A stretch of 64,000 nucleotides of DNA, from NCBI RefSeq assembly GCF_014643375.1, contig NZ_BMJJ01000001.1:372001-436000 (forward strand), read 5' to 3'. The notes under the pieces were generated by a model. It saw only the letters and a program-made list of their open reading frames with translations. It was not told the origin of the DNA and did not search any database. Made by a program: the position numbers and the translations under genes. Position 1 is the stretch's first letter; each line of letters begins with the position of its first letter. Positions 57,043 to 64,000 of this stretch are shown piece by piece. The DNA comes from Aureimonas glaciei. Lineage in GTDB: Bacteria; Pseudomonadota; Alphaproteobacteria; Rhizobiales; Rhizobiaceae.

Positions 57043-57083
57043 CCTCCCGGGCTGGAGATTGACCTCCCGGGCCGAAGATCGAC
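57043..57083. repeat. Short tandem repeat after sugar dehydrogenase gene
   Basis: Two tandem 20-21 base units (57043-57063 and 57063-57083) that differ at three positions, in the gap between two convergent genes. Each begins with CCTCCCGGG. Confidence 0.7.
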
Positions 57084-57101
57084 GGGGACTTGGAAAGGCC
57101 G

Positions 57102-57737
57102 TCACCGCTTCGCGGCTGTCCAGACCCTGTGGTTGTCGCCCGCCGGTTCGTCGAAACAGCAGGACACGTTCACAAATTCATGCTCGGCGAGGAGGTCGCG
57201 ATATCCGGCCTCGTCGAGACTCCAATAGCGGAAGGGCGTGCCGAACATGTCTCCGGTCACGCTTCCGCAACTTGGCCCGGAGGTGAAGATGAGCCGGCCG
57301 CCGGGCAGCAGCCATTTGCCGAAGCGCTTCAGCATCCGGGCCTGATCGGCCTGCGTCAGGTGAAAGAGACTGTCCCAGGCGATGATGGCATCGAACGGTT
57401 CGGCCGGCTCGAATTGCCGCATGTCGCAGCAACGGACCGGCACCGTGGCATATCGGCGGGAGAACAGCGCCAGCATGGCCGCCGACCCGTCGACGCCCTG
57501 GATTCGGCATCCCCGCGCCAGGAGGGGAGCCAGACCGAGATGCCCGCTGCCACAGCCGCAGTCGAGCACCGCCGCGCCGGCCGGGAGAACGGCGGCCAGT
57601 TCCTCGAAGAGCCGCCATTCCCACGGTTTCGGCCCCCGTGCCGCATCGAACCGGTCGGCGATCGCGTCATAGCCGAGGCTGGCGGATGCTTCCCCTTGCG
57701 CTGGTTCCCCTGGCGCTGGCTCGCCGTCGCGCCTCAT
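57102..57737 (-). CDS. Class I SAM-dependent methyltransferase
   Basis: A 211-residue methyltransferase. SAM motif I is VLDCGCGSGHLGLAPLL (about residues 56-72), motif II GVDGSAAMLALF, and motif IV FDAIIAWDSLFHL; the C-terminal part FTSGPSCGSVTGDMFG contains two cysteines of note. Substrate unknown. Its start overlaps the stop of the yifB gene by four bases, so the two are co-translated. Confidence 0.87.
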   Translation of the reverse strand: MRRDGEPAPGEPAQGEASASLGYDAIADRFDAARGPKPWEWRLFEELAAVLPAGAAVLDCGCGSGHLGLAPLLARGCRIQGVDGSAAMLALFSRRYATVPVRCCDMRQFEPAEPFDAIIAWDSLFHLTQADQARMLKRFGKWLLPGGRLIFTSGPSCGSVTGDMFGTPFRYWSLDEAGYRDLLAEHEFVNVSCCFDEPAGDNHRVWTAAKR

Positions 57738-59266
57738 GCCGCGACGGCGCGCCTCTCACCCGCCATGCGGTAGGCGATCGCCTCGGCGAGATGGACCCGC
57801 CGCACCGTCTCCTCGCCCTCGAGATCGGCGAGCGTGCGGGCGACCTTGAGGATGCGGTGGTAGGCCCGGGCCGAGAACTTCATCTGCTCGGCCGCGTCGC
57901 GCAGCAGGCGCGCGCCGCCCTCGTCGGGCGCGGCCACCGTCTCGATCAGCGCGGCCGAGCACTGCGCGTTGAGGGTCGTCGAGGCAAGGCCGAGGGCCTC
58001 GTAGCGCCCGGCCTGCAGTGTGCGCGCCGCGGCGACGCGCGCCTTGACCGTCGCCGAGGTCTCCGCCGGGGCGGGCCGGATCAGGTCGAAGGCGGTGACG
58101 GCGGGAACGTCGACCCGGAGGTCGATGCGGTCGAGCAGCGGGCCGGAAAGGCGGGCCTGGTAGTCCGCGGCGCAGCGCGGCCCGCGCGGGCAGGAATGCC
58201 CCGGCTCGCCCGCCATGCCGCAGCGACAGGGGTTCATCGCCGCGATCAGCTGGAACTGCGCGGGATAGGTGACGCGGTGATTGGCCCGGGCGATCACGCT
58301 CTCGCCGCCCTCCAGCGGCTGGCGCAGCGAGTCGAGGACGGCCGGGTGGAACTCAGGAAACTCGTCGAGGAAGAGGACGCCGCGATGGGCGAGCGAGACT
58401 TCTCCCGGCCGGGCCCTCAGGCCGCCGCCGACCATGGCCGCCATCGAGGCGGAGTGGTGCGGGGCGCGGAACGGCCGCCGGTCCGACAGCTTGCCGCCCG
58501 CCAGTTCGCCGGCGATCGAGGCGATCATCGACACCTCCAGAAGCTCCCGCGGGCTCAGACTCGGCAGGATCGAGGGCAGGCGCTGCGCCAGCATCGACTT
58601 GCCCGAGCCGGGCGGGCCGATCATCAGGAGGTTGTGGCCGCCGGCCGCGGCGACCTCGAGGGCGCGCTTGGCGACGATCTGCCCCTTGATCTCCGACAGG
58701 TCGGCGCCGCCCTCCGGCCCGCTGCGGATCGCCGGCTCCGGGCGGCCGAGAACCTGCGTGCCGCGAAAATGATTGGCCAGCTGGATCAGACTGCGCGGTG
58801 CGACGATCGGCATGTCGGCGCTGGCCCAGGCGGCCTCCGAGCCGCAGGCGGCAGGACAGATGAGGCCGAGGCCAATCGCGTTGGCGCCCATGGTCGCCGG
58901 CAGGACGCCGGCGACGGCGGCGATCATGCCGTCGAGCGAGAGCTCGCCGACGACGACGAAGCCGGCCAGCGCATCGGAGGGAAGGGCGCCGAGCGCCGCC
59001 ATCAGGCCGAGCGCGATGGCAAGGTCGTAATGGCTGCCCTCCTTGGGCAGGTCGGCCGGGGCGAGATTGACGGTCACCTTCTTCGGCGGCATCGACAGGC
59101 CGGAGGCGTGCAGCGCCGCTTGGACCCGCTCCCGGCTCTCGGCCACCGCCTTGTCGGCGAGGCCGACGATCTGCATGCCCATCTTGCCCGGCGCGATCAT
59201 CACCTGGACATCGACGGGGATAGCCTCGACCCCCTGGAAAGCAACCGTCTTCACCCGCGACACCAT
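57734..59266 (-). CDS. YifB/ComM family Mg-chelatase-like AAA ATPase
   Basis: A 510-residue AAA+ protein. A LonC-like N-terminal domain (MVSRVKTVAFQGVEAIPVDV) is followed by a Mg-chelatase ATPase with Walker A GPPGSGKS at 217-224 and Walker B LFLDEFPEF. The cysteine-rich CRCGMAG and HSCPRGPRC block sits before the sensor/arginine-finger part. ComM helicases drive branch migration when single-stranded DNA is integrated during natural transformation. Start ATG at 59266 is preferred over one at 59305, which would include a hairpin. A promoter-like pair and an AT-rich patch lie upstream. Confidence 0.92.
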   Translation of the reverse strand: MVSRVKTVAFQGVEAIPVDVQVMIAPGKMGMQIVGLADKAVAESRERVQAALHASGLSMPPKKVTVNLAPADLPKEGSHYDLAIALGLMAALGALPSDALAGFVVVGELSLDGMIAAVAGVLPATMGANAIGLGLICPAACGSEAAWASADMPIVAPRSLIQLANHFRGTQVLGRPEPAIRSGPEGGADLSEIKGQIVAKRALEVAAAGGHNLLMIGPPGSGKSMLAQRLPSILPSLSPRELLEVSMIASIAGELAGGKLSDRRPFRAPHHSASMAAMVGGGLRARPGEVSLAHRGVLFLDEFPEFHPAVLDSLRQPLEGGESVIARANHRVTYPAQFQLIAAMNPCRCGMAGEPGHSCPRGPRCAADYQARLSGPLLDRIDLRVDVPAVTAFDLIRPAPAETSATVKARVAAARTLQAGRYEALGLASTTLNAQCSAALIETVAAPDEGGARLLRDAAEQMKFSARAYHRILKVARTLADLEGEETVRRVHLAEAIAYRMAGERRAVAA

Positions 59267-59283
59267 GCCGGCGCCCCCAAACC

Positions 59284-59303
59284 GCCCGCGCTGGCGCGCG
59301 GGC
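59284..59303 (-). other. Hairpin in the yifB leader
   Basis: Perfect 8-bp arms (59284-59291 and 59296-59303, loop 4) lie 18 bases upstream of the yifB start. In mRNA it would be just before the ribosome-binding site and could affect initiation. Confidence 0.35.
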
Positions 59304-59329
59304 AACCCCGTGAATGTTCTCCTAACGTC

Positions 59330-59358
59330 ATCCTATCTTACGTTAAGAGATAAAACAA
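59330..59358 (-). promoter_or_regulatory. Putative promoter for yifB
   Basis: On the minus strand TTGTTT (59353-59358), a 17-base spacer and TAGGAT (59330-59335). It lies in an AT-rich island at about 59310-59440. The start codon is 64 bases downstream. Confidence 0.4.
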
Positions 59359-59440
59359 GAACGAGAAGGGAACAAAACCAGCCGAATCGGTTATGCGGAA
59401 AATTCGTGACGAAAGATGAAAAGCAAATTAACTTTGCCTG

Positions 59441-60391
59441 TCAGCGACCGGTGCCGACCCTCGCCTCGATCGCATCCCAGAGAAGGCTGGCGATATCGGC
59501 GCCGCCAAAACGCTTGACCTCGCGAATGCCGGTCGGCGAGGTGACGTTGATCTCGGTCAGATAGTCGCCGATGACGTCGATGCCGACGAAGAGGAGGCCG
59601 CGCTCCTTCAGCGACGGACCGATGCGGGCGCAGATCTCGCGCTCGCGCTCCGTCAATTCGGTCGCCTCGGCCCGGCCGCCGACATGCATGTTGGAGCGCG
59701 CGTCGGTTTCCGAGGGCACGCGGTTGATCGCGCCGGCGAATTCGCCGTCGACGAGGATGATGCGCTTGTCGCCCTGGCGCACGTCGTTGAGATAGCGCTG
59801 CACGATGAAGGGCTCGCGGAAGAGCAGCGCGAAGGTCTCCATGAAGGAGGTGAGGTTGCGGTCCTCCTTGGTGATGTGGAAGACGCCGGCGCCGCCATTG
59901 CCGTAGAGCGGCTTCATCACGATCTCGCCGAACTCGGCACGGAAGGCGGCGACCTCCAGCGGGTCCTTGGTGATCAGCGTCTCCGGCATCAGGTCGGGAA
60001 ACTCGGTGACGAAGATCTTTTCCGGCGCGTTGCGCACCGAGGCCGGGTCGTTGACCACAAGCGTCTTCGGATGCACGCGCTCGAGAATATGCGTCGAGGT
60101 GATGTAGGCCATATCGAAGGGCGGATCCTGGCGCAGCAGGACGACGTCCGTGTCGGCGAGGTCGATCTTCTCCTGGGGGCCGAGGGTGAAGTGGTTGCCC
60201 TCCTCCTCGCGCAGGGTCATCGGCTCGGCCCGGGCCGTGGCCCGGCCGTCGCGCATCGACAGGCGGTCCGGCGTGTAGTGGTAGAGGCTGTGTCCGCGCC
60301 GCTCGGCTTCGAGCGCCAGGGCGAAGGTGGAATCGCCCTTGATCGAGATCGACGAGACATGGTCCATCTGGACCGCGACGGTAAGGGCCAT
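59441..60391 (-). CDS. gshB: Glutathione synthetase
   Basis: A 316-residue ATP-grasp ligase that joins gamma-glutamylcysteine and glycine. The N-terminus [33 protein letters not shown] and the nucleotide loop [15 protein letters not shown] are diagnostic, with [20 protein letters not shown] at the end. Start ATG at 60391 is set by family length. In this order gshB usually lies next to yraN; here a divergent toxin-antitoxin pair separates them. Confidence 0.96.
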   Translation of the reverse strand: MALTVAVQMDHVSSISIKGDSTFALALEAERRGHSLYHYTPDRLSMRDGRATARAEPMTLREEEGNHFTLGPQEKIDLADTDVVLLRQDPPFDMAYITSTHILERVHPKTLVVNDPASVRNAPEKIFVTEFPDLMPETLITKDPLEVAAFRAEFGEIVMKPLYGNGGAGVFHITKEDRNLTSFMETFALLFREPFIVQRYLNDVRQGDKRIILVDGEFAGAINRVPSETDARSNMHVGGRAEATELTEREREICARIGPSLKERGLLFVGIDVIGDYLTEINVTSPTGIREVKRFGGADIASLLWDAIEARVGTGR

Positions 60392-60532
60392 GGGGCGCTC
60401 CTTCGGGCATCGGGAGATGGGGAGGTAGCCGGGAAGCGGGCCGCTGGCAATCGCGCCGGCGGTGAACGGTCGCGGCGGATGTGCTACACCACGGACGATC
60501 ATCCCCCGGCGGCTTGGGCCAAGGAGGCGCAT

Positions 60533-60781
60533 ATGGACTGGCGCATGAAGGATGCCGAGACCCGGATCGGCGAGATCATCGACCGGGCCCTCAACGAGGG
60601 ACCGCAGACGATTGTCCGCGAGGGTGAGGCGGTGGTGGTCGTGAAAGCGGCTGATTTCGCCCGGCGGGGCGGCCAGCGGTCCGACATCAAGAAGGCCCTC
60701 TTCGAGGGTCCTTCACTGGAGGGGCTCGACCTGTCGAGAGACAAGTCGCTGCCGCGGGAGGTGGACTTCGGGGACATCTGA
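60533..60781 (+). CDS. Antitoxin of a PIN-type toxin-antitoxin pair (Phd/YefM-like)
   Basis: An 82-residue protein starting with ATG at 60533. [20 protein letters not shown] and [15 protein letters not shown] form the Phd/YefM fold that binds the operator; the C-terminal 35 residues ([20 protein letters not shown]) would wrap the toxin. AAGGAG lies a few bases upstream of the start. The stop overlaps the toxin start (TGATG). Expected to block the PIN nuclease and repress the pair. Confidence 0.9.
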   Translation: MDWRMKDAETRIGEIIDRALNEGPQTIVREGEAVVVVKAADFARRGGQRSDIKKALFEGPSLEGLDLSRDKSLPREVDFGDI

Positions 60782-61203
60782 TGCCGCGCTTCCTGCTCGA
60801 CACCTGTGTCCTATCCGAAATTCGCCATCCGAACGGCGATCAGGCGGTCAAGATAGCTGTCGATGCGATCGATGACCGCGATCTCTATGTCAGCGTGATC
60901 TCCTTTGGCGAGATCCGCAGAGGCATCCTGATGTTGCGCGAGGGTCGGCAACGCGCGACCCTGACCGACTGGGCCGAAACTCTTGAGAGCGTCTTGGCCA
61001 CGCAAACGCTTGATGTCGATCTTGCCACGACTCGGCTCTGGGCAGAACTGACGGTGGAAGCCCGAAAGCGGGGCCGGCAGATTCCGACCGCAGATGGGCT
61101 GATCGCGGCGACCGCCCTTCGCCACGGGTTGACGGTCCTGACGCGGAACATCCGCGACTTCGCGCCGACGGGCGTCCCGACGGTCAATCCCTGGTCGTCA
61201 TAG
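60781..61203 (+). CDS. PIN-domain ribonuclease toxin (VapC-like)
   Basis: A 140-residue PIN nuclease. The four acidic positions are Asp7 (LLDTCVLSE), Glu44 (SFGEIRRG), Asp105 (PTADGLIAATA) and Asp126 with Asn123 (TRNIRDF). VapC toxins cut tRNA or rRNA. It overlaps the antitoxin gene by one base. Base use is somewhat less GC-rich than in the neighbours, in keeping with acquisition. It converges with yraN, leaving eight bases between stops. Confidence 0.92.
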   Translation: MPRFLLDTCVLSEIRHPNGDQAVKIAVDAIDDRDLYVSVISFGEIRRGILMLREGRQRATLTDWAETLESVLATQTLDVDLATTRLWAELTVEARKRGRQIPTADGLIAATALRHGLTVLTRNIRDFAPTGVPTVNPWSS

Positions 61204-61211
61204 CCTTATCT

Positions 61212-61598
61212 CTACCGCCCCCGCCACGCATCTTGCACATGCACCGGCCAGCGCCGCGGCAGCACGGCGACGATGTCGAAGCGCAGGCTGAGGCGGGCAT
61301 GGTCCTTCTGGCGAGCGAGCCAGAGGTCGGCGGCGCGCTCGATGCGGCGCTGCGTGTCCGGCCCGACGGCGTCCATCGCTTCTTCCAGCGTCGGGCGCGC
61401 CTTCACCTCGACGATGGCGACGAGGTCGCCGCGGCGGGCGATGAGGTCGATCTCGCCGAGCCGCGTGCGATGGCGGACCGCGAGGATGCGAAAGCCCTTC
61501 AGGCGAAGCGCCCAGGCGGCGAAAAACTCGCCGCGATGGCCGCGGGCGAAGCGCCGGCGGCGTTCCTCCGGTCCTCGAGGCGCCGCCGGCCGCGCCAT
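61212..61598 (-). CDS. YraN family protein (UPF0102)
   Basis: A 128-residue protein with a Holliday-junction-resolvase-like nuclease fold. [35 protein letters not shown] and IVEVKAR form the E-D-x-E-x-K layout of this family. Function has not been established. It is followed upstream by rsmI with four bases between (stop 61603), in the rdgB-hemW-rsmI-yraN operon. Confidence 0.92.
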   Translation of the reverse strand: MARPAAPRGPEERRRRFARGHRGEFFAAWALRLKGFRILAVRHRTRLGEIDLIARRGDLVAIVEVKARPTLEEAMDAVGPDTQRRIERAADLWLARQKDHARLSLRFDIVAVLPRRWPVHVQDAWRGR

Positions 61599-61602
61599 GG
61601 CG

Positions 61603-62568
61603 CTAACGCGGCGCCTTCAGAGCCAGGGCTCTGGCGTAGAGGTCGCGGCGCGGCAGGCCGGTGAGGCGCGCGGCCTCCTGCGCCGCCTGCGTCGGCTTCA
61701 TCTCCTGGAGCAGCCCGGTCAGAATAGCGTCGGTGTCTTCAAAACTCGCGGCCGCCTCCGCCGGCGGCGGCGCGATGCAGACGACGATCTCGCCGCGCAC
61801 CCGCTCCATCGCCGCGAACTCCGCCGCCAGCGCCGACAGCGTGCCGCGGTAGATCGTCTCATAGGCCTTCGTCAGCTCGCGGCAGACGGCGGCCGGGCGG
61901 TCGGCGCCGAAGACGGTGGCCATGTCGGCGAGCGCGTCCGCAATGCGGTGCGGCGCCTCGAACAGGACGAGCGTGCCGGGAATGCGCGTCAGTTCCGTCA
62001 GCCGCGCCCGCCGCGCGCCCTGCTTCTGCGGGGTGAAGCCGGCAAAGAAGAAGGCATCGGACGGCAGGCCGGAGGCCAGAAGCGCCGCCATCACCGCCGA
62101 GGCCCCGGGAATCGGGATCACCGGGATACCGGCCTCGATCGCCTGGCCGACGAGCCGGAAGCCGGGATCGGAGACGAGCGGCGTGCCGGCGTCGGAGACC
62201 AGCGCGACACTTTTTCCGGCGACGAGTTCGGCGAGAAGGCCCGCGCCCGATTCCTCGGCATTGTGCTCGTGATAGGGCGTCATCCGCCGCTTGATGCCGT
62301 AGCGCGACAAAAGCGTCGCGGTGACGCGCGTGTCCTCACAGGCGAGCCGGTCGGCGCCCCCGATCACTTCCAGCGCCCGCAGCGTGATGTCGGAGAGATG
62401 GCCGATGGGCGTCGCCACGAGATAGAGCGCGGGCTCCGGCCGGTGCCCGGAAAATTCGCGGTCGCGGACGCGAAAGCCGAGGCTGGCATCGCCGCCCGCG
62501 GGGATCGCGTCGATCTCGGGCCTGTCGGGAATTTCCGCCGGGTCGGCGTCGTCAGAAATGTCGCTCAT
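61603..62568 (-). CDS. rsmI: 16S rRNA (cytidine(1402)-2'-O)-methyltransferase
   Basis: A 321-residue RsmI. The tetrapyrrole-methylase fold is shown by [52 protein letters not shown] and [17 protein letters not shown]. It 2'-O-methylates C1402 in the decoding centre. Start ATG at 62568; the frame upstream belongs to hemW shadow. N-terminal 45 residues are an acidic lead not shared by E. coli RsmI. Confidence 0.94.
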   Translation of the reverse strand: MSDISDDADPAEIPDRPEIDAIPAGGDASLGFRVRDREFSGHRPEPALYLVATPIGHLSDITLRALEVIGGADRLACEDTRVTATLLSRYGIKRRMTPYHEHNAEESGAGLLAELVAGKSVALVSDAGTPLVSDPGFRLVGQAIEAGIPVIPIPGASAVMAALLASGLPSDAFFFAGFTPQKQGARRARLTELTRIPGTLVLFEAPHRIADALADMATVFGADRPAAVCRELTKAYETIYRGTLSALAAEFAAMERVRGEIVVCIAPPPAEAAASFEDTDAILTGLLQEMKPTQAAQEAARLTGLPRRDLYARALALKAPR

Positions 62569-62576
62569 GCCCTGTT

Positions 62577-63794
62577 CTAGCAGAGATCGGCGACGACGGC
62601 GTCCAGCACCAGCATGCCGGCGGGCGTGGCGCGAAGGCGATCGGGGCCGAGGCGCTCGACCATGCCGTGCGCCTTCAGATCGGCCTCGCTGACCGGGTCG
62701 ATGTCGCGGCCGGTGAGCCGGCGCCAGCGGGCGAGGTCGATGCCCTCGCTGAGGCGCAGCCCCATCAGCAGCAGCTCGTCCGCTTCCTCGGATGGCGACA
62801 GCGTGTCGTCGGTGACGATGCCGTGGTCCCAGTCCTCGACCATTTTCAGCCAGGTTTCGGGATGGCGCTCGGTGGCGATCGCCTGGCGCCCGTCCGGGCC
62901 CATCAGCCGCCCATGCGCGCCTGGGCCGACGCCGGCATAGAGGCCGTAGCGCCAGTAGGTGAGGTTGTGGCGCGATTCCGCACCCGGCACCGCATGGTTG
63001 GAAATCTCGTAGGCCGGCAGTCCGCGCGCGGCGGTCAAAGTCTGCGTCGCTTCGTAGAGCGCGGCCGACAGCTCGCCGTCCGGCACCGGCAGCTTGCCGG
63101 CCTTGCGCAGGGCGTAGAAGGGCGTGCCCTCCTCGATGGTCAGCTGGTAGAGCGACAGATGGTCGGCGGCCATGTCGATCGCCTGGGTCAGCTCGGTCTC
63201 CCAGGCCTCGACGGTCTGGCCGGGACGGGCGTAAATCAGGTCGAAGGACAGGCGCGGAAAGATCTCGCGGGCAAGGCCAATCGCCTGTTTCGCCTGGTCG
63301 ACATTGTGCAGCCGGCCGAGGAATTTGAGGTCCCGGTCGTTCAGCGCCTGGACGCCGAGCGAGACGCGGTTGACGCCGGCGGCGCGATAGCCTCGGAAAC
63401 GCTCGGCCTCGACGCTGGACGGATTGGCCTCCAGCGTGATCTCGGCATTCGCGTCGACCGTCCAGGCGGCGGCGATCGCGTCGAGGATGGCGCCGACGGT
63501 GCGCGGCTGCATCAGCGAGGGCGTGCCGCCGCCGAGGAAGATCGAGGTCACCCGTTCGCCGGGCGAGCGCTTCGCCATCTCCGCGATCTCGCGCGTAAAC
63601 GCCGCGGCATAGCGTTCCTGGTCGATCGCCTGGTGGCGGACATGGCTGTTGAAGTCGCAGTACGGACATTTGGCCGCGCAGAACGGCCAGTGCACGTAGA
63701 CGCCGAAACCCGGCTCGCGCGCCACGGGCGGAAAGCTGCGGACCGTCGCGGTCGGGGCAGCAAGGGCCGGCGGCGGGGCGGGAAACTCGGTCAT
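62577..63794 (-). CDS. hemW: Radical SAM family heme chaperone HemW
   Basis: A 405-residue radical SAM protein. The cluster motif is FCAAKCPYCDFNSH (Cys39, Cys43, Cys46), lacking the fourth-residue pattern of true HemN oxygen-independent coproporphyrinogen oxidase, which fits HemW, a heme-binding chaperone. GGGTPSLMQ and EANPSSVEAERF are SAM-binding blocks. Start ATG at 63794. It lies eight bases from rsmI and seven from rdgB. Confidence 0.92.
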   Translation of the reverse strand: MTEFPAPPPALAAPTATVRSFPPVAREPGFGVYVHWPFCAAKCPYCDFNSHVRHQAIDQERYAAAFTREIAEMAKRSPGERVTSIFLGGGTPSLMQPRTVGAILDAIAAAWTVDANAEITLEANPSSVEAERFRGYRAAGVNRVSLGVQALNDRDLKFLGRLHNVDQAKQAIGLAREIFPRLSFDLIYARPGQTVEAWETELTQAIDMAADHLSLYQLTIEEGTPFYALRKAGKLPVPDGELSAALYEATQTLTAARGLPAYEISNHAVPGAESRHNLTYWRYGLYAGVGPGAHGRLMGPDGRQAIATERHPETWLKMVEDWDHGIVTDDTLSPSEEADELLLMGLRLSEGIDLARWRRLTGRDIDPVSEADLKAHGMVERLGPDRLRATPAGMLVLDAVVADLC

Positions 63795-63801
63795 CCCACG
63801 C

Positions 63802-64000
63802 TCATCCGGCCGGAAGAGCAGCAGGGCGAATTCCCTCGGGAAAGGCTTTGGTCACGAGCTTCTGCACCGAGCGGGCGCGGTGCGACAGCGGCCCCGGCGC
63901 GGTCCAGATCGAGCCATGCTTCTCCGCCGCGGTCATTTCGCCATAGGTGCGCGTCTCGCCGTCCGGCATGAACACAGGATCGTAGCCATAGGACATCTCG
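63802..64000 (-). CDS. rdgB: XTP/dITP diphosphatase, 3' part (RdgB)
   Basis: The last 65 or so residues of a Ham1/RdgB protein, continuing off the right edge; the start is not in the window. SYGYDPVFMPDGETRTYGEM and EKHGSIWTAPG match the C-terminal half of the family, and LSHRARSVQKLV is the closing helix. RdgB removes hypoxanthine and xanthine nucleotides. The family helix usually reads SHRARAF; here it is SHRARSV. Heads the visible hemW-rsmI-yraN operon. Confidence 0.88.
   Translation of the reverse strand, partial: EMSYGYDPVFMPDGETRTYGEMTAAEKHGSIWTAPGPLSHRARSVQKLVTKAFPEGIRPAALPAG

Overview
The window reads as chromosomal DNA of a high-GC alphaproteobacterium, most likely order Hyphomicrobiales (Rhizobiales); an Aurantimonadaceae-like genome would fit, but that is inference. 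The support is: murA, infA, maf and yacG in one block; infC with an ATT start codon, followed by rpmI, rplT, pheS and pheT; a yraN-rsmI-hemW-rdgB string near gshB; BTLCP, DUF1236, DUF2244 and DUF427 proteins; a relic of a rhizobial RIME-type intergenic repeat; and Opp-type sugar/peptide transport genes. No rRNA, tRNA, CRISPR array, prophage or insertion sequence was seen.

Layout. 1-2166: end of an osmoprotectant module (N-acetylglutaminylglutamine synthetase plus its M42 peptidase partner). 2306-4555: a chemoreceptor with a CheR/CheB docking tail. 4914-19273: an eleven-gene, almost gapless operon with two MurG-like and two GT4-like glycosyltransferases, a histidine phosphatase, a polysaccharide-deacetylase-like protein, a double ABC ATPase fused to a polysaccharide-lyase-like domain, a two-domain FkbM methyltransferase, and a complete Opp-type importer (binding protein, two permeases). 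I know of no description of this combination. 19309-19962: a small GIY-YIG nuclease gene between two copies of a 135-140 bp palindromic element whose hairpins show compensating base changes. 19993-27115 (minus): a cyclic-nucleotide cassette of two class III cyclases, an MBL hydrolase, a stand-alone cyclic-nucleotide-binding protein, and a 949-residue ABC-exporter-like protein whose nucleotide-binding domain has lost Walker A and Walker B and carries a roughly 290-residue expansion.

27534-32785: periplasmic MsrA, a SelW-like protein, DUF1236 and DUF427 proteins, betaine-aldehyde dehydrogenase, and an ECF sigma/anti-sigma pair. 32959-44710: mostly information-processing and envelope housekeeping genes (murA, infA, maf, yacG, infC, rpmI, rplT, pheS, pheT), with a BTLCP peptidase, an alpha/beta hydrolase and a decayed DUF4160/DUF2442 pair inserted between pheS and pheT. 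44841-50696: murein endopeptidase, glucokinase, a canonical ABC exporter, dapB, gpmA. 50701-54571: a DNA-repair cluster with two different endonuclease III paralogues and an Ada-like protein, plus DUF2244 and CysZ-like membrane proteins. 54716-59266: adenosine kinase, a PQQ-type sugar dehydrogenase, a methyltransferase and the ComM/YifB AAA protein. 59441-64000: gshB, a PIN toxin-antitoxin pair placed between gshB and yraN, then yraN, rsmI, hemW and the 3' end of rdgB.

The three strongest leads are the glycosyltransferase/ABC/lyase operon with its fused ATPase-lyase, the pseudo-ATPase ABC protein with its cyclic-nucleotide cassette, and the GIY-YIG gene flanked by covarying palindromes. All functions are read from motifs and gene context only; no database search was run.
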